Origin: Bacillota bacterium | GTDB lineage: Bacteria > Bacillota > Clostridia > Acetivibrionales > DSM-1351 | Direction: 5' to 3' | Length of the DNA stretch: 48,377 nucleotides | Assembly: GCA_023398105.1 (NCBI GenBank) | Contig: JAEWST010000082.1 | Location: 1-48,377, forward strand | Notes under the pieces: model-generated | Told to the model about the DNA's origin: nothing | Seen by the model: only the letters and a program-made list of their open reading frames with translations | Database searches by the model: none | Position numbers and translations under genes: made by a program | In this document: positions 26,612-35,484 of the stretch, piece after piece | Position numbering within the stretch: position 1 is the stretch's first letter | Layout of the letters: every line of letters begins with the position of its first letter

Positions 26612-26670
26612 ATAACGAGGCAAGAAAATGTCCCCCACTTCTATAAGTGGCGGGTAGCACTTTGGTTATT
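26612..26670 (+). repeat. Structured repeat family, copy B (5' half only)
   Basis: It matches the family from ATAACGAGGCAAGAAAATG through the CCACTT-CTAT-AAGTGG hairpin and CGGGTAGCACTTTGGTTAT, then diverges. Like copy A it lacks the second half. It lies about 130 bases before the lonB start. Confidence 0.8.
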
Positions 26671-26800
26671 AGCTATCGGTTTAGTTTTCTCAATTTTGAT
26701 AGTTCAAATATTATGTGGGGACTGCAAACGTAGACATCAAAATTAAATAACAGATATATTTGTGCTGTGTATGAATGAAAATCTAGGGAGGTATAGGATT

Positions 26801-28483
26801 TTGACAACTATAATGTTAATTATACAGTTTTTTTTCTCTATTGTTATCGGCGTTTATTTTTTTTCTTTACTGAAGAACCAACAAGGCAATAAAAATGCTA
26901 TTGAGAAAGAATCCAAAAAAGAGCTTGAGAAATTGAGAAAATTGAGGGATATACATTTAACTGAACCATTATCTGAAAAGACTCGTCCAGCTACACTTAA
27001 GGATATAGTAGGTCAGGAGCAGGGAATAAAAGCACTCAGAGCAGCACTTTGTGGCACAAACCCGCAGCATGTAATTATTTATGGACCTCCTGGAGTTGGA
27101 AAAACTGCTGCAGCAAGAGTTATTCTTGAAGAAGCAAAGAACAATGTATACTCTCCGTTCAAGAAAGAAGCAAAATTCATAGAAATTGATGCAACAACTC
27201 TAAGATTTGACGAGAGGGGCATTGCAGACCCTCTAATTGGTTCAGTACACGATCCTATTTATCAGGGGGCTGGTGCATATGGTGTGGCAGGAGTTCCACA
27301 GCCAAAGCAGGGAGCAGTCACCAAAGCTCATGGAGGTATGCTGTTTATTGATGAAATAGGAGAACTCCACCCAATCCAAATGAATAAGCTTCTGAAGGTT
27401 CTTGAGGATAGAAGAGTGTTTCTTGAAAGTGCTTACTATAGTTCAGAAGACATTAATATTCCAATCCATATACATGATATTTTTCAAAAGGGTTTACCAG
27501 CTGATTTCAGGCTAGTAGGAGCGACAACTAGAACTCCTGATGAAATTCCAGCAGCTATTAGATCAAGGTGTGTGGAGATATATTTTAGACCTCTCAGAGC
27601 TGATGAGGTTAGCAGGATTTGTGAGAATGCGGCTAAAAAGGGTGGATATGGCTTGGCAGAAGGAAGCAGTGCTATAGTAGCCAGATATGCTCAAAATGGA
27701 AGAGATGCTGTAAATATAATTCAAATAGCAGGAGGAGTAGCAACCGTTGAAAATAGAAGCATTATTGAAATAAAGGATATAGAATGGGTAATTGAGTTTG
27801 GGCACTATAGCCCAAGAATTGAGAAGAAAGTTACTGCAAAACAACAGATTGGATGTATAAATGGGTTGGCTGTATTTGGAAATAGTACAGGTATGGTTCT
27901 TGATGTAGAAGTGTCAGCAATGCCAGTTGGACACGGAAATGGCGGAATTAAGATAACTGGTATAGTTGAAGAGGAAGAAATGGATAATAGAGGACATAAG
28001 CTAAAGAAAACCAGTTCAGCTAAGGCTTCTGTAGAAAATGTTTTGACAGTGCTGAAACGATACATGAATATAGACTTTAAGGATTACGAAATACACTTAA
28101 ATTTCCCAGGGGGTATTCCTATTGATGGTCCATCAGCTGGCATTGCCATAGCTACAGCTGTATATTCAGCAATTAAAAACATTCCTTTAAGTGGAGATAT
28201 AGCTATGACAGGCGAAATATCAATTAAGGGAAATATAAAGCCTGTAGGTGGTGTGGTAGCAAAAGTTGATGCTGCTAGAGCCGCAGGTATAAAAAAAGTA
28301 TTTATTCCAAAAGATAATTATCAAGAGTTGTTTGAGGATATGGATATAGAAGTAATATCTGTAGATACTATAGCAGAAGTAATGAAACTGGTGTTTAATG
28401 CAACTATTGATGAAAGAAAAGATGATATAGTTATCAATAACACCGTTCCAATAGCAATACTAACTGCTCAGGGAACAACATAA
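26801..28483 (+). CDS. lonB: Membrane-anchored Lon-type protease LonB
   Basis: The 560-residue protease has an N-terminal transmembrane anchor (IMLIIQFFFSIVIGVYFF), AAA+ ATPase (Walker A GPPGVGKT, Walker B LFIDEIGELHP) and a C-terminal Lon protease domain with Ser445 in DGPSAG and Lys488 in GGVVAKV. The sequence from LSEKTRPATLKDIVGQEQG onward follows Bacillus LonB closely, which acts in the forespore. A sporulation link is therefore plausible but inferred. A GTG at 26762 has no binding site; the TTG at 26801 follows GGGAGG by nine bases and matches the family's N-terminus. It ends at its own terminator. Confidence 0.94.
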   Translation: MTTIMLIIQFFFSIVIGVYFFSLLKNQQGNKNAIEKESKKELEKLRKLRDIHLTEPLSEKTRPATLKDIVGQEQGIKALRAALCGTNPQHVIIYGPPGVGKTAAARVILEEAKNNVYSPFKKEAKFIEIDATTLRFDERGIADPLIGSVHDPIYQGAGAYGVAGVPQPKQGAVTKAHGGMLFIDEIGELHPIQMNKLLKVLEDRRVFLESAYYSSEDINIPIHIHDIFQKGLPADFRLVGATTRTPDEIPAAIRSRCVEIYFRPLRADEVSRICENAAKKGGYGLAEGSSAIVARYAQNGRDAVNIIQIAGGVATVENRSIIEIKDIEWVIEFGHYSPRIEKKVTAKQQIGCINGLAVFGNSTGMVLDVEVSAMPVGHGNGGIKITGIVEEEEMDNRGHKLKKTSSAKASVENVLTVLKRYMNIDFKDYEIHLNFPGGIPIDGPSAGIAIATAVYSAIKNIPLSGDIAMTGEISIKGNIKPVGGVVAKVDAARAAGIKKVFIPKDNYQELFEDMDIEVISVDTIAEVMKLVFNATIDERKDDIVINNTVPIAILTAQGTT

Positions 28484-28528
28484 AAATATAAATTTTAAGT
28501 GATATCGGCCAATACACTTAATAAAAAA

Positions 28529-28566
28529 TGCCACGCCTCCCATTAAAGTGAAGCGTGGTATTTTTG
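28529..28566 (+). terminator. Terminator after lonB
   Basis: CCACGC and GCGTGG form a stem, extended by T/A pairs, around a ~15-base loop, followed by TATTTTTG. The opposing acyl-CoA synthetase gene ends at 28654. Confidence 0.8.
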
Positions 28567-28653
28567 ACAGAATATATAATTTAAAGATGTAACTTGTTAT
28601 GCCATAGAATGGAGATAGATTGGTACTATGTCAAGAAAGAGTGAGTGATACCA

Positions 28654-30132
28654 TCACTGCTCTTTGAGCATTCGCTTAAGTATCTTTCCAGTGCTATTCT
28701 TGGGAAGATTGGGAATAAACTCTATAACACGTGGCAACTTATATATTGCAAGTCGTTCTTTTAAATAATGAAGTATCTCTTTTGAGGTACATTCCTCACC
28801 ATCTTTTAGAACGATAAAAGCTTTAACATATTCACCCCTAGTATTGTCACTCATTCCAATAACAGCAGCCTCTTTTACCTTAGAGTACTGATAGATTACT
28901 TCCTCTACTTCTCGAGGATATACATTCAGACCTCCAACAATAACCATATCCTTTTTTCTATCTACAATGTAAATGTAACCATCTTCATCCTTTTTTGCGA
29001 GATCTCCTGTGTGAAGCCACCCATTTAGAAGAGCCTTTTTAGTTTCTTCTTCCTTATTGAAGTACCCTAACATGATATTTTCTCCCCTGACTGTAAGCTC
29101 ACCGACTTCTCCTGCTGGTAGTTCAATATCGTTTTCATTTACAATTTTGCATTCTACATAAGGAATAGGTAAGCCAATAGAGCCTTCTTTTTGTATTCCA
29201 AGCAGGGGGTTAAAGCATACTGCAGGAGAGGCCTCCGTCAAACCATAGCCTTCTACAATAGGAAGCTTCATGAGTTCCTTTGCCTGTCTGAATATTTCAA
29301 CTGGTAGCGCCGCTCCACCTGAAATTGCAATCCGGAGTTTTGGAAAAGTAATATTTTTCTTATTAGCCTCCAATAAAACAATATACATTGAAGGTACACC
29401 CATAAATACGGTGATATCATCTTTTATCAAAGTTTCAATAACCTCTTTCGGTTGAAAGGATTCTAATATTGTAATTGTTGCACCAGACAATAAAGGCATT
29501 AGGACACAGGCAGTGAATGCAAATACATGGAACATTGGCAGTACACACATATACTTATCATCAGGCCTTGCAGTAATTCCTAGATAGCATTGTTCGGCAT
29601 TTAAGACAAGGTTTTTATGAGTAAGCATAGCTGCTTTTTGCTTTCCAGTCGTTCCCGAGGTATAGAGGAATGTGGAAATTGCCTTTTCATCAAAAAAATC
29701 TTCAAACCCTTCTGTTGAGATTTCTGAAATACTCTTTTTAAACTCTTCATCCAATACAATAACCTTTATACCTAGCACATTTTGGATAGTTTCTTTAGTA
29801 GTTTTAGCTTTTTGTAACATCACAGGATGTATAATCATAAATTTGGCTTCTGAATCTTTAGCCATATAATCAATCTCTTCCATAGTAAGCATTAAATTAA
29901 TAGGAACAATAACCCCACCATTCCTTACAGTTCCAAAATAAGAAAATATGAATTCAGGACAATTAATACAACTCAATATAACTCTATCCCCAGCTTCTAT
30001 CCCGACTTTTTTAAGAATACTTGCATAACCTAACACTATTTTATCAAGCTGTTCATAAGTGATACTATCTTCCTTAAACTTCAATGCAATTGAAGCACTG
30101 TTATAATTGTTCTTGTAAATATTTCCTACCAT
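28654..30132 (-). CDS. Acyl-CoA synthetase (AMP-binding family)
   Basis: The 492-residue adenylating enzyme activates a carboxylic acid to acyl-AMP and then to the CoA thioester. Motifs are the P-loop-like LYTSGTTGKQKAAMLTH, VEGYGLTEASPAV, GWLHTGDLAKKDEDGYIYIVDRKKD (hinge Asp and Arg) and the catalytic Lys in NLPKNSTGKILKR. The length and motifs fit long- or medium-chain fatty acid CoA ligases; the chain length is not readable. GGAGG lies before the ATG. It converges with lonB and stands alone. Confidence 0.9.
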   Translation of the reverse strand: MVGNIYKNNYNSASIALKFKEDSITYEQLDKIVLGYASILKKVGIEAGDRVILSCINCPEFIFSYFGTVRNGGVIVPINLMLTMEEIDYMAKDSEAKFMIIHPVMLQKAKTTKETIQNVLGIKVIVLDEEFKKSISEISTEGFEDFFDEKAISTFLYTSGTTGKQKAAMLTHKNLVLNAEQCYLGITARPDDKYMCVLPMFHVFAFTACVLMPLLSGATITILESFQPKEVIETLIKDDITVFMGVPSMYIVLLEANKKNITFPKLRIAISGGAALPVEIFRQAKELMKLPIVEGYGLTEASPAVCFNPLLGIQKEGSIGLPIPYVECKIVNENDIELPAGEVGELTVRGENIMLGYFNKEEETKKALLNGWLHTGDLAKKDEDGYIYIVDRKKDMVIVGGLNVYPREVEEVIYQYSKVKEAAVIGMSDNTRGEYVKAFIVLKDGEECTSKEILHYLKERLAIYKLPRVIEFIPNLPKNSTGKILKRMLKEQ

Positions 30133-30555
30133 TAATATTCCTCCAAAATAATATATTTTTAATCATATTGTAAATATGGATAAACGTCCCAAAAGTAATT
30201 ATACAATATTAGGACCTTTATAGAAATAAAATTCGCAGTCTGTTACTTACATTTTCGATTTTTTTATGAATATTCAAAATTAGCAAGGGTAATATGTTAA
30301 ACCTATTTATCCATTCTCTTTTAATTAATGCGTTAAATTACTCTATACAATCTAAAAACCTAATATGTTAAAATTATAAACTTCATATGATATAATAAAT
30401 TGATAACAATTATCAATAACAGGGATTGTTGCAGATGATTATTAGATAATTCTTTATCATGTATTAATAAATGGGATGTTACAGTGCTTAGTTTAAAATT
30501 CCTTAGAATAAATAAAAATACTAAATAAGAATATAAACAGAAAGGTGCTATAAGA
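30133..30555 (+). promoter_or_regulatory. Thermonuclease upstream region with a Fur-like dyad
   Basis: TATAAT (30391-30396) is followed three bases later by the perfect dyad ATTGATAA-CAA-TTATCAAT (30399-30417), which fits the 7-1-7 Fur-type iron box with one mismatch. A matching -35 is poor (TTAAAA at 30368). The remaining 130 bases to the ATG hold no obvious gene; GAAAGG precedes the start at 30556. Iron control of the downstream surface nuclease is an inference. Confidence 0.45.
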
Positions 30556-31488
30556 ATGAAGAAAAAGAATATAAAAGCATTAGTGTCACTAGTTACAGCG
30601 GTAGTAGTTCTAATAGGTGGGTATATCTACAAAAACGATGGGGTACATATTGATAATACTCCACAGAGTGCAGAATTGCATAGCAGTTCAATGAAGCAGA
30701 ACATGCAGAGCACCGAGTTACAAAGTGGTTCGTCTATGGACACACAGAGTGCCGAGTCACAAAGTGGTTCAGCTATGGACACACAGAGCACCGAGTCACA
30801 AAGTAGTTTAGCGAAGGACACACAGAGCAGCTCAGTAAAGGACGCTAAAGCTCAGAGTACCGAGTCAACAAGTAGTTCGGAGAAGGAAACAGCAGCTCAG
30901 AACAAGAAAAATCATAGTGGAGCTCCCAAAAAATCTGAAAATTTGGAGAAAACAACATTTCCTGAATCAATAATTAAAATTCAAGAGGAAGGGTTACAGC
31001 CTTATGGATATATCAATGCATTTGTAGAAAAGGTGGTTGATGGGGATACATTTCACATAAAACATGGCAATGAGGATTATAAGGTTAGAATGCTTGATGT
31101 AGACACTCCTGAATCTATAAAATCAGGTGTTGACGCACAGCCGTATGCATTAGAGGCCAGTGAATTAACAAAAAAAACCTTAACAGGACAAAAAATAAAA
31201 TTGGTTTTTGAAAAGGATACTACCGATCAATATGGAAGGCTCCTTGCACATGTAATATTAGAAGATGGTACATATTATAATGCTTTAATGGTTGAGAACG
31301 GATATGCTATATCTGTTTTTTATAGTCCAAATACATTATTTAAAGATTATTTTTCAGAATTACAAAATAAGGCAATTGAAAATAAAGCAGGTTTTTGGAA
31401 GCTATCAGAAAAAGACCGCCCCTTTTTGAAGAACAGTAAAGGAAAATATATAGCAGCATATAAATTAAAAGAAGATGATGCTGCGTAA
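30556..31488 (+). CDS. Surface-anchored thermonuclease (SNase family)
   Basis: The 310-residue protein has an N-terminal transmembrane or signal anchor (LVSLVTAVVVLIGGYIY), a Ser/Gln/Thr-rich linker, and a staphylococcal-nuclease fold from about residue 150. The SNase catalytic set is visible: KVRMLDVDTPES (Arg and Glu) and TTDQYGRLLAHV (second Arg), with VVDGDTFH at the calcium-binding start. The linker contains 13-residue repeats of the type TQSAESQSGSAMD, coded by 39-base repeats. It probably acts outside the membrane on DNA or RNA for nutrition, defence or biofilm turnover. Confidence 0.87.
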   Translation: MKKKNIKALVSLVTAVVVLIGGYIYKNDGVHIDNTPQSAELHSSSMKQNMQSTELQSGSSMDTQSAESQSGSAMDTQSTESQSSLAKDTQSSSVKDAKAQSTESTSSSEKETAAQNKKNHSGAPKKSENLEKTTFPESIIKIQEEGLQPYGYINAFVEKVVDGDTFHIKHGNEDYKVRMLDVDTPESIKSGVDAQPYALEASELTKKTLTGQKIKLVFEKDTTDQYGRLLAHVILEDGTYYNALMVENGYAISVFYSPNTLFKDYFSELQNKAIENKAGFWKLSEKDRPFLKNSKGKYIAAYKLKEDDAA

Positions 31489-31633
31489 AATTATTAAATA
31501 TCTCTGTATATTGTATATATAGACGAAAAATTAGGACTTATGGACTAGCAGTTGTGGTAAATATTTTCTATAGTAATATTATTTGTTGTTTGGTAATATA
31601 AGTAAGAACATTAGCATATCTCCTTTTTCGGAG

Positions 31634-31660
31634 CATGGAGCCTATGGCTCCATGTTTTTT
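31634..31660 (+). terminator. Terminator after the thermonuclease
   Basis: CATGGAGCC and GGCTCCATG form a perfect 9-base stem with loop TAT, followed by TTTTTT. It stands 145 bases past the stop codon. Confidence 0.88.
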
Positions 31661-32412
31661 GTTGCCTTTTTTAGCTAAGTAAATAACTAGCTCTTACAAT
31701 TTTGATGTAATGGGGCAATAGTTTGAACTATTCCCTTTCAGCATTCATCTTCAATGGTTCATAATGTTTTAAAATCTACATCATGTCAGTTGTTCAGCAA
31801 AAAAGATAAGAGCTTGCTGAACAATTGTAAACATATATGAATAATCCCTTTGTCATTTCACTAAAATCCTTGTATTCCTTGTGTAAGCTTATCACTAACT
31901 AATTCATGCAATTATTTCTAACCAAATTTAACATTGATAAGAATTCATACCTATAATAACTGGTTAAAACTAGAAATGTTAGGTGGATTAATATTCATGA
32001 ATTTGTACAAAAAGTTACAGCAATAATTTTAGTACACAGCTTAATAATCATAAATACAGGCTAGGTTTTATGGTTTGCCTTGAAAATTAGTATACATTGG
32101 GATATTATAAAGAAGACTTAGTCTAGATGGAATGTTAGTCTATTATAGACTCTTGTAGGACTTATTTAGAGGCTTGGCATAACTTATTTCTCAGGATTAG
32201 AGGGGAATTAGTGATGCCGCCGAGATAAAGAAGACTTAGTCTAAAAATTGAAAGGCTTGTTTCTTAAATTCAACAATTCAACGTAATTATTAGAGTGCTT
32301 AGATATACTGCTTAGATATACTGATTATTTGCTGATGTGAAGAACTCTAGTAATGCCGTTTTTAAAACAAAGCTTAATAAAAAGAGGATAAGCCTAGTCT
32401 ATGGAGGGTGAA
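31661..32412. other. Long intergenic region before tsaD with repeats and dyads
   Basis: No convincing gene in about 750 bases. An 11-base perfect inverted repeat TTGTTCAGCAA / TTGCTGAACAA lies at 31790-31824. The exact 19-base direct repeat ATAAAGAAGACTTAGTCTA occurs at 32107-32125 and 32225-32243, each with a palindromic core AGACTTAGTCT. The 15-base palindrome AGTCTATTATAGACT is at 32137-32151, and GCTTAGATATACT occurs twice in tandem (32297-32322). The repeated AGACT/AGTCT motif suggests binding sites for an unknown dimeric regulator, or mobile-element debris. Confidence 0.45.
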
Positions 32413-33423
32413 ATGGATACATTAATTCTAGGAATAGAAAGTAGCTGTGATGAAACGGCAGCTGCAGTTATAAAAAATGGTAGACATATTATGTCAAATA
32501 TAATTTCCACACAGGTGGATTTACACAAAAAATATGGTGGTGTAGTACCTGAGATAGCATCAAGAAAGCATGTAGAATTAATAATACCTGTTATAAATCA
32601 AGCTCTTGAAGAGGCAGATGTGACACTATCAGATATAGATGCAATTGGAGTTACCTATGGTCCAGGCCTTGTGGGAGCTTTGCTGGTGGGGTTAACGGCA
32701 GGTAAAGCCATTGCCTATACTGCAAAAAAGCCATTAATAGGAGTGCATCATATTGAGGGGCATATTGCTGCAAATTACCTGCAATACCCAGATTTAGAAC
32801 CGCCCTTTATTTGTTTGGTTGCATCTGGCGGGCACAGCCATATCGTTCATGTAAAGGATTACAGAGAATTTGAAATCCTTGGACAGACAAGAGATGATGC
32901 GGCAGGAGAAGCATTTGACAAAATTTCTAGGGCAATTGGATTGGGCTATCCTGGTGGACCTCTTATTGATAAGTATGCACAAAAGGGTAACAGTAAAGCC
33001 ATTTCATTTCCTAGAGTTTATTTTGATGATGGTACATTGGATTTTAGTTTTAGTGGATTGAAAACAGCTGTTTTAAACTATTTAAACAGAATGGAGCAGA
33101 CTGGTGAGGAAATAAACATTCCAGATATTGCAGCTAGTTTTCAACAGGCTGTTGTGGATGTGCTTGTGAAGAATACAATAGCTGCAGCAAAGGTAAATAA
33201 TATTAAGAAGATAGCACTGGCAGGAGGAGTTGCAGCAAATTCACAGCTAAGGCATGATATGAAGGAAATAGCCGAAAAGCAAGGTATTGAGGTAATGTAC
33301 CCAGGATTGATTTTGTGTACTGATAATGCAGCAATGATTGGTTGTGCTGCTCATTATGAGTATATTAAAGGCGAAAGAGCAGGTATGGACTTAAATGCAA
33401 TACCTGGATTAAAATTGGGTTGA
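32413..33423 (+). CDS. tsaD: tRNA N6-threonylcarbamoyladenosine transferase TsaD
   Basis: The 336-residue ASKHA-fold enzyme transfers the threonylcarbamoyl group to A37 of tRNA. Motifs are LGIESSCDETAAAVI, the metal-binding HHIEGH, CLVASGGHSHI, DDAAGEAFDKISR and LAGGVAANSQLR. The ATG at 32413 follows GGAGGGTGAA at the right distance and is preferred over the ATG at 32401 inside that site. It works with TsaB and TsaE encoded at 13077-14281. A long structured intergenic region precedes it. Confidence 0.96.
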   Translation: MDTLILGIESSCDETAAAVIKNGRHIMSNIISTQVDLHKKYGGVVPEIASRKHVELIIPVINQALEEADVTLSDIDAIGVTYGPGLVGALLVGLTAGKAIAYTAKKPLIGVHHIEGHIAANYLQYPDLEPPFICLVASGGHSHIVHVKDYREFEILGQTRDDAAGEAFDKISRAIGLGYPGGPLIDKYAQKGNSKAISFPRVYFDDGTLDFSFSGLKTAVLNYLNRMEQTGEEINIPDIAASFQQAVVDVLVKNTIAAAKVNNIKKIALAGGVAANSQLRHDMKEIAEKQGIEVMYPGLILCTDNAAMIGCAAHYEYIKGERAGMDLNAIPGLKLG

Positions 33424-33860
33424 GTCGAAAATAAAATTTGTGCGAACATGCTGCATTTTCGAGTTTGTGTTTTGGAAGGTAGCTCTCAAAAATTAGTAGA
33501 ACCTGTGAGCAACTTTTATGGATTATCCAAAGGACAATTGGCTCAGAAATGTTATCCACAGGTTGGGAAATGTTGAAAAATCTTTGTTTTGCTGTAATAT
33601 AAATGGATACAAAGATTGTATTTATAGTAAAACAATTTGAATAGTATTCTGAACACCCTGAAAGTACTGCTTTTAAGAGATTGGTTCTGAGATTGTGAAT
33701 AAAATCACGTGTGTTATTTGTGGGTTATGTGGAAATATCTCAAAATATAGAAAAAACAAGCGTTACAACGCTGTGGATAAATATGTGGATGATGTGTATA
33801 AAATTTTGTTGTTTTAGTAATATTATTTTGGAAATAGAATACAATGATTTTTTCGTAATA
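33424..33860. other. Intergenic region with a cluster of DnaA-box-like sequences
   Basis: No gene is seen. Two perfect DnaA boxes, TTATCCACA (33552-33560) and its complement TGTGGATAA (33772-33780), occur in opposite orientations. Near-matches are TTATCCAAA (33523-33531) and TGTGGATGA (33784-33792). It is not next to dnaA/dnaN, so it is not the standard origin locus, but may be a DnaA-titrating or regulatory site. Confidence 0.4.
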
Positions 33861-33861
33861 A

Positions 33862-33890
33862 TAAGCCCCATTTCAAATGGGGCTTATTAT
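33862..33890. terminator. Bidirectional terminator between tsaD and the transglycosylase
   Basis: TAAGCCCCATT and AATGGGGCTTA form an 11-base stem with a very small loop, with A-rich and T-rich flanks on each side. It separates two convergent genes. Confidence 0.8.
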
Positions 33891-33909
33891 TTGAATTAAC
33901 TATTTAGGT

Positions 33910-34659
33910 TTACTTTTGAGAAGTTGAGAGCTGTTTATATTGATTATAAAATTCCGTTACTTTTTGCACATAGTTCTGTGTTTCAGCATAAGGTGGTATG
34001 CCGTCATATTTTAGTACACTATTTGGACCAGCATTGTAGGCGGCTAAAGCCAAGCTTACATCGCCCTTGAAATTGGACAGCTGGTCTCTCAGATACAGTA
34101 CACCGCCTTTTATGTTCTGAACAATATCAAAGGGGTCATTTACACCTAGTGAATCTGCAGTACCAGGCATTAATTGCATTAAGCCCTGTGCACCAGCAGA
34201 GGATATTGAAGTAGGGTTAAAAGAGGATTCTTGCTTCATTACAGCACGAATTAAATTTTTATCAACGCCATATTTAGCTGAGGCATTATCAATAGCTGTA
34301 TTTATTAGCTCCATTAATTCTGCTTTATCACTTGGAATGTACGCTGTAGAATTTGCAAGTGCTGTACGTGCTTTTAATATGTTGGCGTTTTTAGTATCCC
34401 CAGACTTGCCCAATAAATCTTCTAAATATTTGTTCATAGCGGAATTGCCTGATAAATCTGATGAAGCTCCATACAAGGACTCATTTAAGCCTAAAGAAGA
34501 GGTATCTAAATCTAATAGAGCGGCATCTGATAAGTAATCTTCAAAGGAAGTATCAGAAGAACTTGTTTCACTAGTACCTAATTTTGGAGCAATGCTGGAA
34601 AGTCTGCTGTTTATATCGGCTAATTTTTCTTGAAAAATAGCATTAATGTCTAATTTCAT
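33910..34659 (-). CDS. Lytic transglycosylase (SLT domain)
   Basis: The 249-residue protein has a C-terminal SLT (goose-lysozyme-like) domain cleaving peptidoglycan glycan strands. The catalytic Glu is in VMKQESSFNP, followed by GAQGLMQLMPGTA, LALAAYNAGP and YVQKVTEFY. The N-terminal ~110 residues are low in hydrophobic character, with no signal peptide, and are rich in Ser and Leu. Such proteins may be exported by non-Sec routes, for example in flagellar assembly, or act on lysis. GGAAGG precedes the ATG. Confidence 0.87.
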   Translation of the reverse strand: MKLDINAIFQEKLADINSRLSSIAPKLGTSETSSSDTSFEDYLSDAALLDLDTSSLGLNESLYGASSDLSGNSAMNKYLEDLLGKSGDTKNANILKARTALANSTAYIPSDKAELMELINTAIDNASAKYGVDKNLIRAVMKQESSFNPTSISSAGAQGLMQLMPGTADSLGVNDPFDIVQNIKGGVLYLRDQLSNFKGDVSLALAAYNAGPNSVLKYDGIPPYAETQNYVQKVTEFYNQYKQLSTSQK

Positions 34660-34817
34660 AAACTATCCTTCCTTTCAATGTGTTTTAAGCACATAAAGTG
34701 TTATTAATATCGGTAAATAGCTTCTTCAAAGTACTCCTGATTTGAAGTCACAAATATATACTACTTACTCTCCCTTATTGGCTTAAAATTAATGCAACCT
34801 CTCTGTTAATATACTAT

Positions 34818-34973
34818 ATAACGAGGCAAGAAAATGTCCCCCACTTCTATAAGTGGCGGGTATCACTTTGGTTGTCAGGCGGTGAGAATATCTCCCGCCT
34901 CGATGAAACGCCGCTGATGTAATGAAATTTTTCTACAATCGAAAAATTTCATTTTGAACCTAGGCGTTATAAC
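34818..34973 (+). repeat. Structured repeat family, copy C (full length)
   Basis: This ~156-base element starts ATAACGAGGC and ends TAGGCGTTATAAC, so ATAACG and CGTTAT form short terminal inverted repeats. Inside are three hairpins: CCACTT-CTAT-AAGTGG, GGCGG..GAGA/TCTC..CCGCC, and GAAATTTTTC-TACAATC-GAAAAATTTC (perfect 10-base stem). It is non-coding. The remainder of the gap 34660-35172 contains only this copy and the hairpin at 35016. Confidence 0.88.
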
Positions 34974-35015
34974 AACATTATCAGAGAACTTTAAATTGTA
35001 GTTTATCTATCGGCA

Positions 35016-35062
35016 ATTTTGCAAGCTAAGATAATAGGAAATATTATCTTAGCTTGCAAAAT
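35016..35062. repeat. Perfect 21-base hairpin
   Basis: Two perfectly complementary 21-base arms (35016-35036 and 35042-35062; inner pairs ..GATAATA / TATTATC..) flank the pentaloop GGAAA. No T-run follows on either strand, so a simple terminator is unlikely. It lies 43 bases after repeat copy C and about 110 bases after the end of the minus-strand Cys-rich gene. Confidence 0.75.
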
Positions 35063-35172
35063 GGAGATTTTAAAATTTTCAATACATCAATAAAGTAGTG
35101 CTTTCTGAAAGGATAAGGAATATGCTTCGGATAATAATAAAAAGTACACTTTAATTTATGGAAAAATTCTAG

Positions 35173-35484
35173 TTAAGAGACTTCAATTAGTATTTTTTTA
35201 GAAAATTTTGAGCAAACATTTCTTGTTGTGCCATCAAACTCTCTTGCGGAAAAAAGCTTACATTTTCCCAAATGCTCATTTTCTGAGTCCAATTGAACAA
35301 TAAAGTATTCGCAGTGAATACATTTATAATTTTGTTGTTTAGAAGTAGTTGATTCAGAATGCTCTTTATACTTGAAGCAAACATAATCTGATGTTACTAC
35401 TCCGTGATATTTACATAAAATATCCTTTGTTAGGTGTAAAGATAGTCCTCTTTCACAATTACTGCAACACTTCGCTTGCTTCAT
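35173..35484 (-). CDS. Cysteine-rich small protein, unidentified
   Basis: The 103-residue protein has two similar cysteine clusters. The N-terminal half has KCCSNC ... ILCKYHG ... YVCFKY; the C-terminal half has YKCIHCEYF ... GKCKLFS ... NVCSKF. The pairing of CxxC with two later cysteines in each half suggests two tandem zinc-binding or redox units. No named family is recognised. The ATG at 35484 has GAGGTG a few bases upstream and is preferred over the one at 35505. Confidence 0.65.
   Translation of the reverse strand: MKQAKCCSNCERGLSLHLTKDILCKYHGVVTSDYVCFKYKEHSESTTSKQQNYKCIHCEYFIVQLDSENEHLGKCKLFSAREFDGTTRNVCSKFSKKILIEVS

Noticed and set aside
33523..33792. Chromosomal origin of replication
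   Set aside because: There is no dnaA/dnaN nearby and only two perfect boxes; reported instead as a DnaA-box cluster.
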